Below, piece after piece: positions 5,085 through 5,567 of a stretch of 5,567 bases of DNA. The notes beneath the pieces were generated by a model. That model did not search any database and had not been told where the DNA came from. It saw only the letters and a list, made by a program, of their open reading frames with translations. The stretch comes from an uncultured Clostridia bacterium (GTDB lineage Bacteria; Bacillota_A; Clostridia; UMGS1840; HGM11507). The stretch spans positions 1 to 5,567 of the forward strand of contig CAKRUL010000112.1 in NCBI GenBank assembly GCA_934403665.1, in the 5' to 3' direction. Positions within the stretch are counted from its first letter, which is position 1. The number at the start of each line of letters is the position of its first letter. The position numbers and the translations under genes were made by a program.

Positions 5085-5113
5085 TTGACATTTTTCTTTT
5101 TATTGTGTATAAT
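5085..5113 (+). promoter_or_regulatory. Perfect-consensus promoter P1 of the tRNA cluster
   Basis: TTGACA (5085-5090), 17 bp and TATAAT (5108-5113), 12 of 12 consensus positions. An A/T-rich stretch (5055-5080) precedes it and could act as an UP element. The -35 box starts only 17 nt after the hslO stop codon. The predicted start is near 5120, giving a ~112-nt leader to tRNA-Val. Confidence 0.92.
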
Positions 5114-5176
5114 AACTCTTGTCATTGAGACCATGTAGGCAATGCTGTGAAAATGTGAAAAAGATTTAAAAAAGTC

Positions 5177-5205
5177 TTGACAGCTTGCTTGAAATGGTGT
5201 ATAAT
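5177..5205 (+). promoter_or_regulatory. Perfect-consensus promoter P2 of the tRNA cluster
   Basis: TTGACA (5177-5182), 17 bp and TATAAT (5200-5205), again 12 of 12. It lies exactly 92 bp downstream of P1, with an A-rich tract (5156-5173) upstream. P1 and P2 also share the sequence around the start site (GTGTATAATNACTNTTGT), so they look duplicated. The predicted start is near 5212, about 20 nt before mature tRNA-Val. Confidence 0.92.
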
Positions 5206-5231
5206 CACTTTTGTTGTTTACACAATGAAGT

Positions 5232-5307
5232 GGGCGCATAGCTCAGCTGGGAGAGCATCTGCCTTACAAGCAGAGGGTCATAGGTTCGAGCCCTATTGTG
5301 CCCACCA
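5232..5307 (+). tRNA. tRNA-Val (anticodon TAC)
   Basis: A complete 76-nt cloverleaf. The acceptor GGGCGCA pairs with TGTGCCC (one G-T pair). The anticodon stem TCTGC/GCAGA encloses the loop CTTACAA with anticodon TAC at 5265-5267. The T loop is TTCGAGC. Discriminator A5304 and encoded CCA (5305-5307) are present. The flanking GAAGT (5227-5231) and ACTTC (5307-5311) are complementary, extending the helix in the precursor. Confidence 0.97.
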
Positions 5308-5316
5308 CTTCAATAT

Positions 5317-5393
5317 GGCCCGGTAGTTCAGTTGGTTAGAACGCTAGCCTGTCACGCTAGAGGTCGTGGGTTCGAGCCCCATCCGGGTCGCCA
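5317..5393 (+). tRNA. tRNA-Asp (anticodon GTC)
   Basis: A 77-nt cloverleaf. The acceptor GGCCCGG pairs with CCGGGTC (second pair G-T). The anticodon stem CTAGC/GCTAG encloses CTGTCAC with anticodon GTC at 5351-5353. Discriminator G5390, an aspartate identity element, is followed by encoded CCA (5391-5393). Only 9 nt separate it from tRNA-Val, so they are co-transcribed. Confidence 0.97.
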
Positions 5394-5421
5394 AATCTCA
5401 TCTTTTTGAAGATTGAGGTTT
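5393..5421 (+). other. Spacer hairpin between tRNA-Asp and tRNA-Phe
   Basis: AAATCTCA (5393-5400) pairs with TGAGGTTT (5414-5421, one G-T pair), and TCTT (5401-5404) pairs with AAGA (5409-5412) around a 4-nt loop, with T5413 bulged. It occupies the whole intergenic spacer, and its first A belongs to the CCA of tRNA-Asp. No T-tract follows, so it is more likely a processing or spacer structure than a terminator. Confidence 0.55.
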
Positions 5422-5422
5422 C

Positions 5423-5498
5423 GCCTCTGTAGCTCAGTCGGTAGAGCAGGGGACTGAAAATCCCCGTGTCGGTGGTTCGATTCCGCCCGGAGGCACCA
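5423..5498 (+). tRNA. tRNA-Phe (anticodon GAA)
   Basis: A 76-nt cloverleaf. The acceptor GCCTCTG pairs with CGGAGGC (one T-G pair). The anticodon stem GGGGA/TCCCC encloses CTGAAAA with anticodon GAA at 5456-5458. The T arm is GGTGG, TTCGATT, CCGCC. Discriminator A5495 and encoded CCA (5496-5498) are present. Confidence 0.97.
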
Positions 5499-5501
5499 TT
5501 T

Positions 5502-5567
5502 GCGGGAGTGGCTCAGTGGTAGAGCGTCACCTTGCCAAGGTGAACGTCGCGAGTTCGAATCTCGTCT
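5502..5567 (+). tRNA. tRNA-Gly (anticodon GCC), cut by the window end
   Basis: A cloverleaf starting GCGGGAG at 5502, 3 nt after tRNA-Phe. The D arm is GCTC-AGTGGTA-GAGC. The anticodon stem TCACC/GGTGA encloses TTGCCAA with anticodon GCC at 5534-5536. The T arm is GCGAG, TTCGAAT, CTCGT. The window ends two bases into the 3' acceptor strand, so only the rest of that strand, the discriminator and any CCA are missing. Confidence 0.95.

Overview
The window looks like a chromosomal segment of a low-to-moderate-GC Gram-positive bacterium of the class Clostridia, probably near Oscillospiraceae/Ruminococcaceae. This is inference from gene content (a YerC/YecD-type TrpR-like regulator, Hsp33, an ECF-transporter S component), purine-rich GGAGG-type ribosome binding sites, consensus sigma-A promoters with 17-bp spacers and an IS3-family remnant. 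No species can be named from the sequence alone. All intact genes are on the + strand.

Bases 1-1100 are a decayed accessory region. It opens with an intrinsic terminator (1-34) belonging to a gene left of the window. Two copies of a roughly 73-bp repeat (140-211 and 754-827) then flank a minus-strand IS3-family transposase wreck (about 255-737) with a premature stop, frame breaks and no catalytic domain. A good sigma-A promoter (858-886) follows, and just after it lies a tandemly duplicated 54-bp hairpin element (888-941 and 991-1044).

Bases 1101-1567 are a gene-fusion scar. The first ~110 codons of a LysR-type regulator run straight into the last ~50 codons of a flavodoxin in a different reading frame, as expected after an internal deletion between two co-oriented genes. 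Bases 1568-1712 hold no gene but contain a two-tier inverted repeat.

Bases 1713-2332 are a complete monocistronic unit: extended -10 promoter, an ECF-transporter S-component gene and an intrinsic terminator. Its substrate cannot be assigned, and the ~29-nt leader is too short for a riboswitch.

Bases 2373-5067 form a compact operon: promoter, ung (uracil-DNA glycosylase), a yerC-like TrpR-family regulator, a class I SAM-dependent methyltransferase, and hslO (redox-regulated chaperone Hsp33). The last three junctions are an 18-nt gap, an 8-nt overlap and a 4-nt ATGA overlap, so translation is probably coupled. No intrinsic terminator is visible after hslO.

Bases 5085-5567 are a stable-RNA unit. 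Two tandem perfect-consensus promoters (TTGACA-17-TATAAT) precede tRNA-Val(TAC), tRNA-Asp(GTC), tRNA-Phe(GAA) and tRNA-Gly(GCC), the last cut by the window end. The three complete tRNAs encode CCA.

The sections most worth a second look are the duplicated hairpin leader, with small ORFs starting inside it, ahead of the broken LysR gene; the LysR/flavodoxin scar; and the twin perfect promoters of the tRNA cluster. I see no CRISPR array, phage module, toxin-antitoxin pair or recognisable new defence system.
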